A stretch of 64,000 nucleotides of DNA from DATBSL01 sp963729875 (GCA_963729875.1 CAVSPR010000002.1:310001-374000); one strand, 5' to 3'. Positions 50,494 to 59,775 are shown, counted from the stretch's first letter. Notes: a model not told the origin generated them from the letters alone. Program-made: numbers and translations.

Positions 50494-52188
50494 TCAACGG
50501 GCGCCGGCGGCCTTCATCATCTCGTCGCGGAGCGGCTTCCACTCCGTGCCCGGCTTCCAGCCGGGCCACGATGTCCCCGAGGCGAGGTCGTAGCCGGCTC
50601 GAAGGTAGAGGGTGAGGTCCTCGACCGCGCCGCTCATGTCCCAGTCGGGCCTCACCGCGTCCGAGGGCTTGTGGTAGTCGTTCCGGATGTAATCCTCGCG
50701 GAGCTTCGTGCCGTAGACGGCGGGCTTCCCGACGTACTCGACCCCGCCGCCGGCGTGGATCGACGGGACGCCCTTGCGGGCGAACGGGAAGTGGTCGGAG
50801 CGGAAGTACGAGCCCTTCTCCGGAGTGGGGTCGGGCTTGACCACGCGCCCCTGGGCGGCGGCCGCCCGCTCGATGACATCGTCGAGGTCGGAGAGCCCGA
50901 GGCCGACGATCGTCAGGTCACGCGTGCGGCCGTGGACGTTGAGCGCGTCGATGTTGAGGACGGCCACCGTCTTCGCGAGGGGGTACAGGGGGTGCTCGGC
51001 GTATCCGGCCGAGCCGAGGAGGCCCTGCTCCTCGCCGGTCACGAAGAGGAAGAGGACCGAGCGTCGCGGCCTCGGGGTCGCGGCGTTCATCGCCCGGGCC
51101 AGCTCGACGAGGCCCCCCGTCCCCGACGCGTTGTCGATCGCTCCGCGGTAGATCGTGTCGCCGTTCACCGCGGGGCCGATGCCGAAGTGGTCCCAGTGGG
51201 TCGTGTAGATCACCCAATCGTCCTTCAGGGCAGGGTCGCTGCCGGGGATCGCGGCCGCCACGTTCGCCGACGGGACCTTGCGGATCCTGTTCGCGAGCGA
51301 GACGGCCGCGGTCACGCCGAGGGGCACCGGCCGGAACTCGCGCGTGGCCGCCGCCTTCTTCTGGGCCTCGAAGTCCTGTCCCGCCATCGCGAAGAGCCCC
51401 TTCGCCTGGTCGAGGGAGATCCAGCCTTCGACCGCCGCGCGGCCCCGGTTCCCGTCGGGCGTCTCCAGGTCGAACTGCTCGGTCGTCTTGCCCTGCACGA
51501 TCGCGAACGGATACCCGGCGGGCTCCGTCTCGTGGACGATCAGGACGCCGGCGGCCCCGAGCTTCGCCCCCATCTCGTACTTGTAGGTCCAGCGGCCGTA
51601 GTAGGTCATGGCCTTGCCGCCGAACGTCTTCGGATCGAGCTCGCCCGCCCTCGCGGGGTCGGCCACCGGCGGGTCGCCGACGAGCACCACGATCGTCTTG
51701 CCGCGAAGATCCACGCCCTTGTAGTCGTCCCACCGGAACTCGGGCGCCTGCACGCCGTATCCCACGAACACGACGTCGGACGCGTCGAGGGACACGCGCT
51801 CCTCGACGCGCTTCGTCCAGGCGACGTAGTCGTCGCGCCAGGCCAGCGACCGCTCCGCGGTGCCCTTCCGGAACGCGAGGGACGGGCTTCCCTGGACGGC
51901 CGTTCCCACGAGGGGGATCTTCTGCACCCACGACCCGTCCGGGTTCCCGGGCTGAAGGCCGGCCTTCTTCAGCTGCTCGACGAGGTAGGCGACGGTGAGC
52001 TCCTCGCCTTTCGTCCCGGGGGCACGGCCCTCGAAGGCGTCGGAGGCGAGCACCTTCGTGTGCTCGAGGACGGCGGCGCCGTCGATCTCGGGAAGGGCCG
52101 GTTCCGCGGCCTGCGAGAGCGACAGCAGTGCGACCGAGGCGGCCGCGGAGCAGGCGAGGACTAGGGTGAGTCGCAACTGGCGGTTCAT
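50494..52188 (-). CDS. Secreted M28-family zinc aminopeptidase
   Basis: 564 residues. Signal peptide (LVLACSAAASVALLSLSQAAE), LASDAFEGRAPGTKGEELTVAYL, a protease-associated (PA) insert (AGVLIVHETEPAGYPF), and the M28 metal site: THWDHFG, AIDNASGTGGLVELAR, VTGEEQGLLGS, NIDAL and YHKPSD. These supply the two-zinc ligands and the catalytic Glu. It should trim N-terminal residues from peptides outside the cytoplasm. GGGAGA-type ribosome-binding site before ATG 52188; 16 nt downstream of the isochorismatase-like gene. Confidence 0.93.
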   Translation of the reverse strand: MNRQLRLTLVLACSAAASVALLSLSQAAEPALPEIDGAAVLEHTKVLASDAFEGRAPGTKGEELTVAYLVEQLKKAGLQPGNPDGSWVQKIPLVGTAVQGSPSLAFRKGTAERSLAWRDDYVAWTKRVEERVSLDASDVVFVGYGVQAPEFRWDDYKGVDLRGKTIVVLVGDPPVADPARAGELDPKTFGGKAMTYYGRWTYKYEMGAKLGAAGVLIVHETEPAGYPFAIVQGKTTEQFDLETPDGNRGRAAVEGWISLDQAKGLFAMAGQDFEAQKKAAATREFRPVPLGVTAAVSLANRIRKVPSANVAAAIPGSDPALKDDWVIYTTHWDHFGIGPAVNGDTIYRGAIDNASGTGGLVELARAMNAATPRPRRSVLFLFVTGEEQGLLGSAGYAEHPLYPLAKTVAVLNIDALNVHGRTRDLTIVGLGLSDLDDVIERAAAAQGRVVKPDPTPEKGSYFRSDHFPFARKGVPSIHAGGGVEYVGKPAVYGTKLREDYIRNDYHKPSDAVRPDWDMSGAVEDLTLYLRAGYDLASGTSWPGWKPGTEWKPLRDEMMKAAGAR

Positions 52189-52204
52189 TCGGGTCTCCCT
52201 GGTT

Positions 52205-52840
52205 CTACTTCAGCTCGCCGAGCAGCTCGTCGGTCGAGACGACGCGCGCGTAGCTGCCGCTCATCGCCGCCAACGCGGCCGCGTGCACCTGGGCCGCGGG
52301 CACCTCGACGCCGCCGAAGGCGAGGCTGCGGGTCGCGCAGGCGTCGTGCACGACCACCACCTCGAAGCCGATGTCGGCGGCGTGGCGGGTCGTCGCCTCG
52401 ACGCACATGTGAGTCTGCATGCCGACGATCACCAGCCGCTTCGCGCCGGTCCGGCGGATTGCGGCCAGGAGCTCGGTGTCGCGGAAGGCGTTGGCGTGGT
52501 GCTTGCCGATGACCGTCTCCCCGGACGCGGGCAGGACGTTCGGGTGGATGCGGTACTGCTCGTCGCCCGTGTCCGGAGACGGTGCCGCCTGGCCCTTCGG
52601 CAGGTGCTGGACGTGCACGATCGGCCAGCCCTTCGCGCGGAAGCGCTCGAGTAGCCTCTTCGCCTGGAGGCTGGCCGGCACCGGATCGACGAGGGCCATG
52701 CGCCCGCCCGGGAAGTAGAAGTTCTGGATGTCGATGACGACGAGCGCGGTCGGCACCGGGTCGGGCCCGGGCGCCGGGGGCTGGGCCGAGGCCAGCGGGG
52801 GGAGGAGCAGCGCAGCGAGGAGGGCGAGCGCGATCTTCAT
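52205..52840 (-). CDS. Exported isochorismatase-family cysteine hydrolase
   Basis: 211 residues. Signal peptide (IALALLAALLLPPLASAQ), then ALVVIDIQNFYFPGG (catalytic Asp), a Lys in GKHHANAFRDTEL and VGMQTHMCVEATTRHAADIGF (catalytic Cys in T-H-M-C-V-E). This is the nicotinamidase/isochorismatase fold; most such hydrolases are cytoplasmic amidases, so export is notable. ATG 52840 lies 6 nt after a GATAAT box with no ribosome-binding site, suggesting a leaderless mRNA. The M28 peptidase gene follows 16 nt later, probably in the same operon. Confidence 0.88.
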   Translation of the reverse strand: MKIALALLAALLLPPLASAQPPAPGPDPVPTALVVIDIQNFYFPGGRMALVDPVPASLQAKRLLERFRAKGWPIVHVQHLPKGQAAPSPDTGDEQYRIHPNVLPASGETVIGKHHANAFRDTELLAAIRRTGAKRLVIVGMQTHMCVEATTRHAADIGFEVVVVHDACATRSLAFGGVEVPAAQVHAAALAAMSGSYARVVSTDELLGELK

Positions 52841-52846
52841 GCCCGC

Positions 52847-52852
52847 ATTATC
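52847..52852 (-). promoter_or_regulatory. -10 box GATAAT of the isochorismatase gene (leaderless)
   Basis: GATAAT on the minus strand, then GCGGGC and ATG 52840. Spacing of 6 nt places the transcription start at the ATG. Confidence 0.55.
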
Positions 52853-52879
52853 CACCCGCGCCGGCGTCCTTTCCGCCCA

Positions 52880-53791
52880 CTACTCGAGGCTCAGCAGGTA
52901 CTGCGCGATCGCGCGGACGTCGCTCTCGGGCAGCCGCGCGAGGTTCTCCTGGATCGCGGCCATGCCGCCGCTCGAGAGGTGCTCGTAGCCGAAGGTCTCG
53001 CCGTTCTGCAGGGCGAGGACGAGGTCGCTCACGTCCGCGTACCTCTTGCGGGCGAGCAGGCCGCGCAGGCTCGGCACCTTGCCTTCGCCGCCCGGGTGCG
53101 GGCCGCCGGCGAGGTGCCGGCTCTCGTCGGCGACCATCAGCCAGTCCTTCGGAGTGTGGCACTCGCCGCAGTGCCCGGGGCCGTTCGCGAGATAGGCGCC
53201 CCTCGTCCACGTCGGGCTGCGCCCGGGCTCGGGCGACCACGTCGGCTGGCGGAAGGCGACCCGCTTCCACAGGCCCACGCCGCGTCGGGCCAGCGCGACC
53301 GCCGGCACGTCGGCCTCGCGCGAGGGTGCCTGCACCGCGGGCAGGCTCATCAGGTACGCGCGCAGGTCGAGCAGGTCCGCCATCGTCATCGAGCGGTAGG
53401 ACGCATAAGGGAACGCGGGGAAGTAGTGCGTGCCGCGGGGCGAGAGGCCGAGCCGCATCGCGTTGACGAAGTCGATCTCGCTCCAGCGACCGATCCCGGT
53501 ACCGGGATCGGGGGTCAGGTTCTGCGGGTAGAAGGTACCGACCGGGGTCGGGAACGGCTGCCCGCCGGAGGGAAAAGAAGCGTCGCGCCCGGACCCGTCG
53601 GGGGGCTTGTGGCACGCGATGCAGCTGCCCGCGTGGTACAGCACCTCACCGTTGCGGAGGTCGACCGCGTGGGTCGGTACGGCCGCGGCCGGGAGCGGCG
53701 AGGGGCTCGAGAGGACCCAGAAGGCCGCGGCGCCCGCCACCACGAGGGTGGCGAGCGCCGCGAGGCGTCTCACCAGAAAACGGGCCTTCAT
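52880..53791 (-). CDS. Di-haem c-type cytochrome (gluconate/alcohol dehydrogenase subunit-like), membrane-anchored
   Basis: 303 residues. N-terminal signal/anchor (LAALATLVVAGAAAFWVLSS), two CxxCH sites (SCIACHKPPDG near 60 and HCGECHTPKD near 210), and the family blocks TPVGTFYPQNLTPDPGTGIG, MRLGLSPRGTHYFPAFPYASY and MTMADLLDLRAYLMSLP. These resemble the cytochrome subunit of membrane alcohol/gluconate dehydrogenases, normally three haems; one is absent here. It would pass electrons from a periplasmic dehydrogenase (not present nearby) to the respiratory chain. Followed on the same strand by the isochorismatase gene; the cytochrome c' gene lies upstream. Confidence 0.88.
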   Translation of the reverse strand: MKARFLVRRLAALATLVVAGAAAFWVLSSPSPLPAAAVPTHAVDLRNGEVLYHAGSCIACHKPPDGSGRDASFPSGGQPFPTPVGTFYPQNLTPDPGTGIGRWSEIDFVNAMRLGLSPRGTHYFPAFPYASYRSMTMADLLDLRAYLMSLPAVQAPSREADVPAVALARRGVGLWKRVAFRQPTWSPEPGRSPTWTRGAYLANGPGHCGECHTPKDWLMVADESRHLAGGPHPGGEGKVPSLRGLLARKRYADVSDLVLALQNGETFGYEHLSSGGMAAIQENLARLPESDVRAIAQYLLSLE

Positions 53792-53879
53792 CGGAGCCTT
53801 CCAGGGGCCGGAAGCCTGTCCTGCCCGCGACGCAACGGATCACGGACCAGAGCGGCCCGCGCTTCGCGCGGGCCGTGCG

Positions 53880-54326
53880 TCACTGCTTCGGCAGGCGGAA
53901 TTTGTCGTGGCAGCTCTTGCAGCTCGCGCCGAGAGCCCCGAGCGCGGGGCCGAACGCCGCCTCGTCCGAGACGGACTGGAGGGCCACGGCCGCCGCCTGG
54001 GCGTCCTTCATGCCCTTCTCGAAGCCGGCCGCGTCGGTCCAGATCTCGGGCTTGGCCAGCGACTCCCCTCCGCCGCTACCCGCGGGGAAGAGCGCCTGCG
54101 CCTTCTTCAGGCTGTCGGCGATCGTCGTCGCGTTGGCCTTCACCACCGCGGCGTCGAACGGGGCGGCCTTCTTCGCCATCGCCCCGAGGGGCTTCATGGC
54201 GTCGCCCACCATCTCCATCGTCATGTGGCGGTCCTGGTAGGCGTCGGCGGCGACGACAGCCAGGGACGCCCCGAGGACGATCCCGGCGACGGCGAACGAG
54301 GCCACGGCCTGCTTCGAAAATCTCAC
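53880..54326 (-). CDS. Cytochrome c'-family monohaem protein
   Basis: 148 residues. Signal peptide (SFAVAGIVLGASLAVVAADA) and a four-helix bundle with the haem motif CKSCHDKFR eleven residues from the C-terminus, the hallmark of class II cytochromes c'. Helix one carries RHMTMEMVGDAMKPLG. Such proteins bind NO or CO or act in periplasmic electron transfer. GTG 54326 follows GGAGGAG. It precedes the di-haem cytochrome by 88 nt on the same strand. Confidence 0.9.
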   Translation of the reverse strand: MRFSKQAVASFAVAGIVLGASLAVVAADAYQDRHMTMEMVGDAMKPLGAMAKKAAPFDAAVVKANATTIADSLKKAQALFPAGSGGGESLAKPEIWTDAAGFEKGMKDAQAAAVALQSVSDEAAFGPALGALGASCKSCHDKFRLPKQ

Positions 54327-54372
54327 TGATTCTCCTCCTGCGTTTCCGCGATTCTAGCCGACTTTTCCGAGC

Positions 54373-56186
54373 TCAGGCCTCCTGCGCCGGGGCCTGCCAG
54401 AGCCGGCTCACCACCCGGATGAGGACGAGGCCGCCGACCACGAACACCGCGGTGCAGGCGAGCGCGTACCCGTGCGGCCGTAGAGGAAGTTGCCGACCGC
54501 GAAGAGCGCCGACCAGATGGTCGAGCAGCCGGTGAACCAGCCGAGGAGGGCGAGCGGGATGTTGTCCCCGACCGTCCGGGCCGTGTCCGCCCCGAGGCCC
54601 GCCTCCTCGCGGACCCGCCGCCAGCCCGGGCCGAACGGCCGGACCTTCTTGTAGAACTCGACCAGGACCCGGCGGTCGGTCTGCGGCCCCAGGTAGGCCG
54701 TCGCGACCCAGCCGGCCGTGGTGACGGCGATCGTGACGAGGAGCGCCACGTGCGTGCTGAAGTGCACGCCGTTCCTGGCGAGGACGAGCAGCGCCAGCGA
54801 GACGAGGAAGGAGCTGACCATCGCCACCACCTCGCACCAGGCGTTGACCCGCCACCAGAACCAGCGCACGAGGTACAGGAGCCCGGTCCCGGCGCCGATC
54901 TGGAGGATGACGTCGAAGGCGTCCTTGGCGCTGTCGAGCAGGTACACGGTCGCGGAGGACAGCAGGAACAGGAGGACGGTGGCGAGCCTCCCCACCATGA
55001 CGTAGTGCTTCTCCGGGGCGTTCTTCTTGATGAAGCGCTGGTAGAAGTCGTGGACCAGGTAGGACGCGCCCCAGTTGAGGTGGGTCAGGATGGTCGAGGA
55101 GTTCGCCGCGATGAGCCCGCCCACCATGAGGCCGACGAAGCCCACCGGCAGGAACTTCAGCATCGCCGGGAACGCGATGTCGTGACCGAGCAGGCTGGGG
55201 TCGAGGTTCGGGAAGGCCTTCTGGATGTCCGAGAGCTCGGGGTAGACGAGGATGGAGCAGAGCGCGGTCAGGATCCAGGGCCAGGGGCGCAGGACGTAGT
55301 GGGCGACGTTGAAGAACAGCACCGCGCCCAGGGAGTCCTTCTCGGACTTCGACGCGAGCATCCGCTGCGCGATGTAGCTGCCGCCACCCGGCTCGGCCCC
55401 GGGGTACCAGACGGCCCACCACTGGACCGCGATCGGCATGATGAAGACCGCCACCGCCAGGTCCCAGTTGCTCGTGAAGTCCGGCAGGACGTTCAGGTAG
55501 CTCACCCCGCCGGGCCCCTTCATCGCGGACAGCTTGGAGACCAGGGCGCTGAGGCCGCCGACCTGCGGGGCCTGCAGGGCGAAGTAGGCGGCGGCGATGA
55601 CCGCCGTCATCTTCACGAAGAACTGGACCATGTCGATGACGAGCACGCCCCAGAGCCCGGAGTGGGCGGCGAACACGACGTTCAGCAGCCCCACGAAGAG
55701 CAGGGTCTGCCAGCGCGGGAGGCCGAAGAGGATCCCGGCGATCTTGCAGGCCGCCAGGTTCACGGTGGCCATGATCATGCAGTTGAAGAGAAGCCCCAGG
55801 TAGACGGCGCGGAACCCGCGCACGACACTCGCCGCCTGGCCCGAGTAGCGGATCTCGTAGAACTCGAGGTCGGTCATCACCCCCGAGCGCCGCCACAGCC
55901 GCGCGTAGAAGAAGACCGTGGACACTCCGGTGAGCACGAACGCCCACCAGACCCAGTTCCCGGCCACGCCGTTGCGCCGGACGATGTCGGTCACGAGGTT
56001 GGGGGTGTCGCTGGAGAAGGTGGTGGCGACCATGGAGAGGCCGGCCAGCCACCAGGGCACCGCGCGGCCGGAGGCGAAGAACTCCGCCGTGCTCTTGCCC
56101 GACCGCTTCCCGAAGAAGAGGGCGGGCACGAAGCAGATGGCGAGCGTCGCGGCGATGATGACCCAGTCGAGAGCCTGTACGTGCAT
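54373..56186 (-). CDS. Sodium:solute symporter (SSS family), single-base frameshift near the 3' end
   Basis: Thirteen-helix SSS permease: ALDWVIIAATLAICFVPALFFGKRSGKS, FFASGRAVPWWLAGLSMVATTFSSDTP, YARLWRRSGVMTDLEFYEIRYSG, LNWGASYLVHDFYQRF. The frame continues to GNFLYGRTG at about 54470, then switches to YALACTAVFVVGGLVLIRVV, ending at 54373. Adding one G to the GGG near 54466-54470 gives GRTGYALACTAV and a 604-residue protein matching the C-terminus of the paralogue at 1-1685. A homopolymer miscall is the simplest reading. ATG 56186 is the family-like start. Substrate unknown. Confidence 0.88.
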
Positions 56187-56260
56187 GGCGCGGATTGTAC
56201 TCACCCCAGCGCCTGCGGCAAGGGGCCCGGGAGGCTCGCGACTTGGGTGGGGCGGGGTGG

Positions 56261-57541
56261 CTACCCCCCGGCCGGCTGGGCGGCCGCGGCCCGCAGCGGG
56301 AGCCGGCGCTCGGCCAGCGACTCCGCGAGCGTCCGGTGCACCGAGGCGTCGAGCAGGTAGAAGCGCCGCCCGTCTTCCTCGACGGGTGCGGCCAGGCCCC
56401 GCGCGGCGAGCAGCAGGACGAGCTGGCGCTCCCCGGGGCTGAGGAGGGCGGCCTCGAGCCGGGCCAGGCCCTCGGCGCTCGGCGAGACCTTGCGCAGCAG
56501 GTCCCGGGCGAACACCTGCTCGTCGGCCGAGTCGAGGGCGGCGCCCGCCCGGACCCACCGCTCCTCGGGGGCGCCGAAGAAGAAGGGCCCGGACGCGTAG
56601 GCGAGCAGGAAGACGACGAGGTCGATGAACGCGGCCAGGGTGAAAGCGAGGACGTGCCGGTTGGTGGGGGCGGTGAACAGCTCGGTGAAGGCGATGACGA
56701 GGTCCTCCTGGCCGGTGGCCGCGCGGTCGACGAACGAGGAGTAGGCAGGCACCGCGGGCACCTCGACCTTCGCGTGCAGCGTGTCGCGCACGTCGGTCCA
56801 CGGGATCGCGTCGAACACCTGCCGGAAGCCCCGGAGTTGCTGCTCGGTCGGGTCGAGCGGCTTGAGGCCGGCCCGGAAGTCGGCGAGTGCTTTCTGCGAC
56901 TCCTGGAGCCGCACGACCGTCTGCCGGGCGAGAGCCGCGTGCCGGTCGAAGGCCGTGTAGCGCAGGCCCGGGCCCTGGCCTTCCGGGTAGGCGCTGCCGT
57001 AGCTCTCGGCCTCGCGCGCCACCCCCTCGCGGACCCGGGCGAGGTAGGGGTCCTGGTCCGTGGCCCGGGAGATGTAGCCGTGGGCCTTCTCGGCCGCTGT
57101 CATCTCGCCGAGCGCGAGCACGTGCTTCTGCCCCTCGGCGATCGCGGCGGTGAGGAGCTCCTGCACCTTCCCCGCCGCCGCGCCCAGCTCGTCGTAGAGG
57201 GCGCGCTCGATGGTGGCCGGCCGCTCGCGCGAGGAGAACCAGGTGTGGAGGCTAACGTAGGAGAAGGCGATCGAGACGGCGGCAGTGACCGCGTAGACCG
57301 CGACGAGGAGCCCCCGCCGGGACTCGCTGACGCCGACGAGCCACGCCACGAGCACGAGGGCGGACTGCACGCCGAGCGAGGCCAGGAACGAGAACCACGG
57401 CGAGAGGTAGAGAGCCATCCCCTGCTGCGTCGTGTACCAGGACACGATCGAGAGCAGGACGCTGGAGACGAAGAGGCCGGCGACGAGCGGCCGGCCGAGA
57501 GCAGACCCGGGCGAGCCGGACATGTTCAGGGGCACGGGCAT
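56261..57541 (-). CDS. Membrane protein of unknown function
   Basis: 426 residues. Three N-terminal helices (PLVAGLFVSSVLLSIVSWYTT, FSFLASLGVQSALVLVAWLVG, LLVAVYAVTAAVSIAFSYVSL), a long, mainly helical and probably coiled extracytoplasmic segment (YDELGAAAGKVQELLTAAIAEGQ, LARQTVVRLQESQKALADFR), one more helix (LAFTLAAFIDLVVFLLAYASG) and a C-terminal cytoplasmic winged-helix-like domain (SAEGLARLEAALLSPGERQLVLLLAARGLA). The build resembles membrane sensors with an output domain, but I recognise no family. It lies between the symporter and the zinc-ribbon protein on the same strand. Confidence 0.6.
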   Translation of the reverse strand: MPVPLNMSGSPGSALGRPLVAGLFVSSVLLSIVSWYTTQQGMALYLSPWFSFLASLGVQSALVLVAWLVGVSESRRGLLVAVYAVTAAVSIAFSYVSLHTWFSSRERPATIERALYDELGAAAGKVQELLTAAIAEGQKHVLALGEMTAAEKAHGYISRATDQDPYLARVREGVAREAESYGSAYPEGQGPGLRYTAFDRHAALARQTVVRLQESQKALADFRAGLKPLDPTEQQLRGFRQVFDAIPWTDVRDTLHAKVEVPAVPAYSSFVDRAATGQEDLVIAFTELFTAPTNRHVLAFTLAAFIDLVVFLLAYASGPFFFGAPEERWVRAGAALDSADEQVFARDLLRKVSPSAEGLARLEAALLSPGERQLVLLLAARGLAAPVEEDGRRFYLLDASVHRTLAESLAERRLPLRAAAAQPAGG

Positions 57542-57608
57542 GGGTCCTCCTCGGAAGAGGGAACGGGGAGGCGGCGAGGCCGGTTCCGAAAACGTGCCCC
57601 GCCGAGCC

Positions 57609-58649
57609 TCATCCCGCCGGCTGCGCCTCGGCGGCCGCGGCCGTGGACGTCCCCGGCTTGATCTCCGTCCGGCACGAGGGGCAGAAGGCCCACTCAGGCT
57701 TCAGCGGGTAGCGGCAGGTCGCGCAGAAGGAGGCCGAGAGGTCCCGCCCGCAGTGCGGGCAGAAGGCCCCGCCGTTCACCTCGCGCCCGCAGCCCGGGCA
57801 GGCGAGCGTCCGGCCGTTCTCCGGGCGCGCGATGAGGTACACAACCAGCCCGACCACGGAGGAGAGGACGGTCAGGAAGGCGAACAGGGGCGCCCGGCGG
57901 ACGCCGCGCTCCCGCCCGTCCACGTAGACCCAGGTGGGGAGGAGGATCCAGAGAAAGGCGAAGGCCAGGCCCACCACCCCACCCGACACGGCGCCGAGCA
58001 CCTCGAGCCGCTCGTCGCGGCGGTACCACTCGTGCTCGGCGACCGCGCGCTTGAGGTAAAGGCTGCCCAGGGCGGTCCCCTCGGCGCTCTTGAGGGGCAC
58101 GGAGAGGATGAAGTCGCCCTCGGACCGGTCTGCGTAGCGCCGCAGGCGGGCCAGCAGGTCCACCGGCTCGTCCGACGCGTCTCCCGCCGCCGCGATCCGC
58201 GCGAGCTCCTCGCCCTCGTCCAGGTTGCCGAGGAAGAACGACTGCCGGTCGAGGAAGGCACCCTCCTTGATCCGCGGGGTGATCTCCCGGTCGTAGAGGG
58301 CGTTCAGGCGGCTGAACGACTCCTTCGGCACTCCGAAGAGGAACGCGCCGTCCGTCCCCATCGCCCAGACCCGCATCGTCCCGCCGGCCTGCTCGTCGAA
58401 GTAGCGCGACTCGACCTCCGCGACGAGCGCGGGGTCGACCGGCAGCTGCACGATCCGCTTGGCGAGTTCGGCGAGGTACCGGCGCGAGCGCTCGGCGACG
58501 TCCTGCCGCTCGCTCTTCTGGCGGGACTCCCAGCGCAGGCGGGCCGTGCGGTCCAGGAGGAGGGCCGAGCCTCCCGTGAGGAGCGCCACGGCGAGGACGG
58601 CGGCGGTCCACGCCGCCATGCGGGTGATCAGCTTCTTCTTGGTCGTCAC
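57609..58649 (-). CDS. Membrane sensor-like protein with double zinc-ribbon C-terminus
   Basis: 346 residues. One N-terminal helix (MAAWTAAVLAVALLTGGSALLL), an extracytoplasmic domain of about 170 residues (VWAMGTDGAFLFGVPKESFSRLNALYDREI..., PAS/Cache-like in look), two further helices (AVSGGVVGLAFAFLWILLP, LFAFLTVLSSVVGLVVYLIA) and a cytoplasmic tail with CPGCGREVNGGAFCPHCG and CATCRYPLKPEWAFCPSC zinc ribbons. GTG 58649 overlaps the stop of the anti-sigma gene (GTGA), so it is the third gene of the sigma operon and may sense the signal for that regulon. Function inferred from position only. Confidence 0.65.
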   Translation of the reverse strand: MTTKKKLITRMAAWTAAVLAVALLTGGSALLLDRTARLRWESRQKSERQDVAERSRRYLAELAKRIVQLPVDPALVAEVESRYFDEQAGGTMRVWAMGTDGAFLFGVPKESFSRLNALYDREITPRIKEGAFLDRQSFFLGNLDEGEELARIAAAGDASDEPVDLLARLRRYADRSEGDFILSVPLKSAEGTALGSLYLKRAVAEHEWYRRDERLEVLGAVSGGVVGLAFAFLWILLPTWVYVDGRERGVRRAPLFAFLTVLSSVVGLVVYLIARPENGRTLACPGCGREVNGGAFCPHCGRDLSASFCATCRYPLKPEWAFCPSCRTEIKPGTSTAAAAEAQPAG

Positions 58650-59053
58650 GAGGACCTCCGCTGCGACTCCAGGATCAACACGGGCGCGAGCGCGAGGGTC
58701 ACGATCGAGCCCAGGGCGAAGAACGCGAGGGCGGCCCCGACGCCGCCCTGGTGGACGGCCACGAGGCCGGCGAGGAGCGCGGCCGCGCTCGGGACGGCGG
58801 CCCGGAGCCAGTAGGCCCTGCGCTCGCGAGCGGGCCGCACGGTCTCGATGCGGGCGAGGACCCTCTGCAGGCCGTCCGCGGGCGGGGCGTCGTCCGGTCC
58901 GGCGAGGAGCGTCTGCTCGACCCACCGCAGCTCGGCCACGAAGGCGGCGCAGGCCGCGCATTCGCGGACGTGGGCCTCGGCCGCGTTCCGGGTGGGCTCG
59001 TCCATCTCGCCGAAGTGGAGCTCGAGGAGCTCTCCGGGTCCGGGGTGTCTCAT
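58646..59053 (-). CDS. Zinc-finger (ZAS/zf-HC2) anti-sigma factor
   Basis: 135 residues. The N-terminal ZAS domain contains ELHFGEMDEPTRNAAEAHVRECAACAAF, the H-x3-C-x2-C zinc motif of anti-sigma factors, followed by two membrane helices (AAVPSAAALLAGLVAV, GVGAALAFFALGSIVTLALAPVLI). It should hold the sigma factor encoded just upstream at the membrane until released. Its ATG overlaps the sigma-factor stop (59050-59053), and its stop overlaps the next gene's GTG, so the trio is translationally coupled. Confidence 0.88.
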   Translation of the reverse strand: MRHPGPGELLELHFGEMDEPTRNAAEAHVRECAACAAFVAELRWVEQTLLAGPDDAPPADGLQRVLARIETVRPARERRAYWLRAAVPSAAALLAGLVAVHQGGVGAALAFFALGSIVTLALAPVLILESQRRSS

Positions 59054-59712
59054 CGCGGCCCCTCCGGCCCCGGCCCCAGGGCCTCGCGCAGCGCGACGAC
59101 GGCCCGGTGGAAGCGCGACTTGAGCGTCCCCTGCGGGGCGCCCGTCACCTCGGCGATCTCCGCGAACGAGAGCTCGCGGCTGCAGCGCAGGACGATCACC
59201 TCGCGCATGAAGTCCGGCAGCTCGCGCAGCGCGCGGGCGACGGCCTCCGCGCGGCGCGCCTCATCCAGCCGGGCCGCGACGCGCGTCTCGCCCGCGCTCG
59301 CGTCCGGGAGGTCGATGCCGGCCTCGTCGATCGAGAGATGGGGGAAGCGGTACCGCTTCCGCGAGAGCTCGCTACGGGCGGTGTTGAGGGCGATCTTGTA
59401 GATCCAGGGCCGGACCTCGCCCCGCGCCGGGTCGTGCGTGCCCGCCGCCAGCCACACCCGGGTGAACGACTCCTGCAGCCACTCCTCGGCGAGGGCGCGC
59501 CGGCCCCCGGCCATCCGGAGCAGGACGGCGAAGACCGGCCGCTCGTACCGCCGGTAGAGAGCCGCGAAGGCGTCCGCGTCACCCTCGGCCGCACGCTCGA
59601 CGAGGGCGCGGTCGTTCAGCAGCTGCATGACGGGTGCCGGGGATGGTATCGACTCGGAGGCGCGTCCCGCGACGGACGGCAGCAGCGGGAGGGGCAGGGT
59701 GATCGCGCTCAT
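59050..59712 (-). CDS. ECF sigma factor (RpoE-like), cognate of the ZAS anti-sigma
   Basis: 220 residues from ATG 59712 (alternative MQLLNDRALVERAAEGD at 59628). Region 2: DADAFAALYRRYERPVFAVLLRMAGGRRALAEEWLQESFTRVW; region 4: LRELPDFMREVIVLRCSRELSFAEIAEVTGAPQGTLKSRFHRAVVALREAL. The in-frame ATG at 59805 is unlikely because it lies within the terminator hairpin at 59785-59812. GAGG stands 4 nt before 59712. The promoter region is preceded by a terminated, heavily structured segment (59776-60060), so expression may be controlled by attenuation or come from a promoter between 59713 and 59775. Confidence 0.88.
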   Translation of the reverse strand: MSAITLPLPLLPSVAGRASESIPSPAPVMQLLNDRALVERAAEGDADAFAALYRRYERPVFAVLLRMAGGRRALAEEWLQESFTRVWLAAGTHDPARGEVRPWIYKIALNTARSELSRKRYRFPHLSIDEAGIDLPDASAGETRVAARLDEARRAEAVARALRELPDFMREVIVLRCSRELSFAEIAEVTGAPQGTLKSRFHRAVVALREALGPGPEGPR

Positions 59713-59775
59713 GGGCCTCGGTTCGTGGCTACCTGAAGACCAGTACTGACCGAGGCCCGCGGAAGTTGCACGGGC

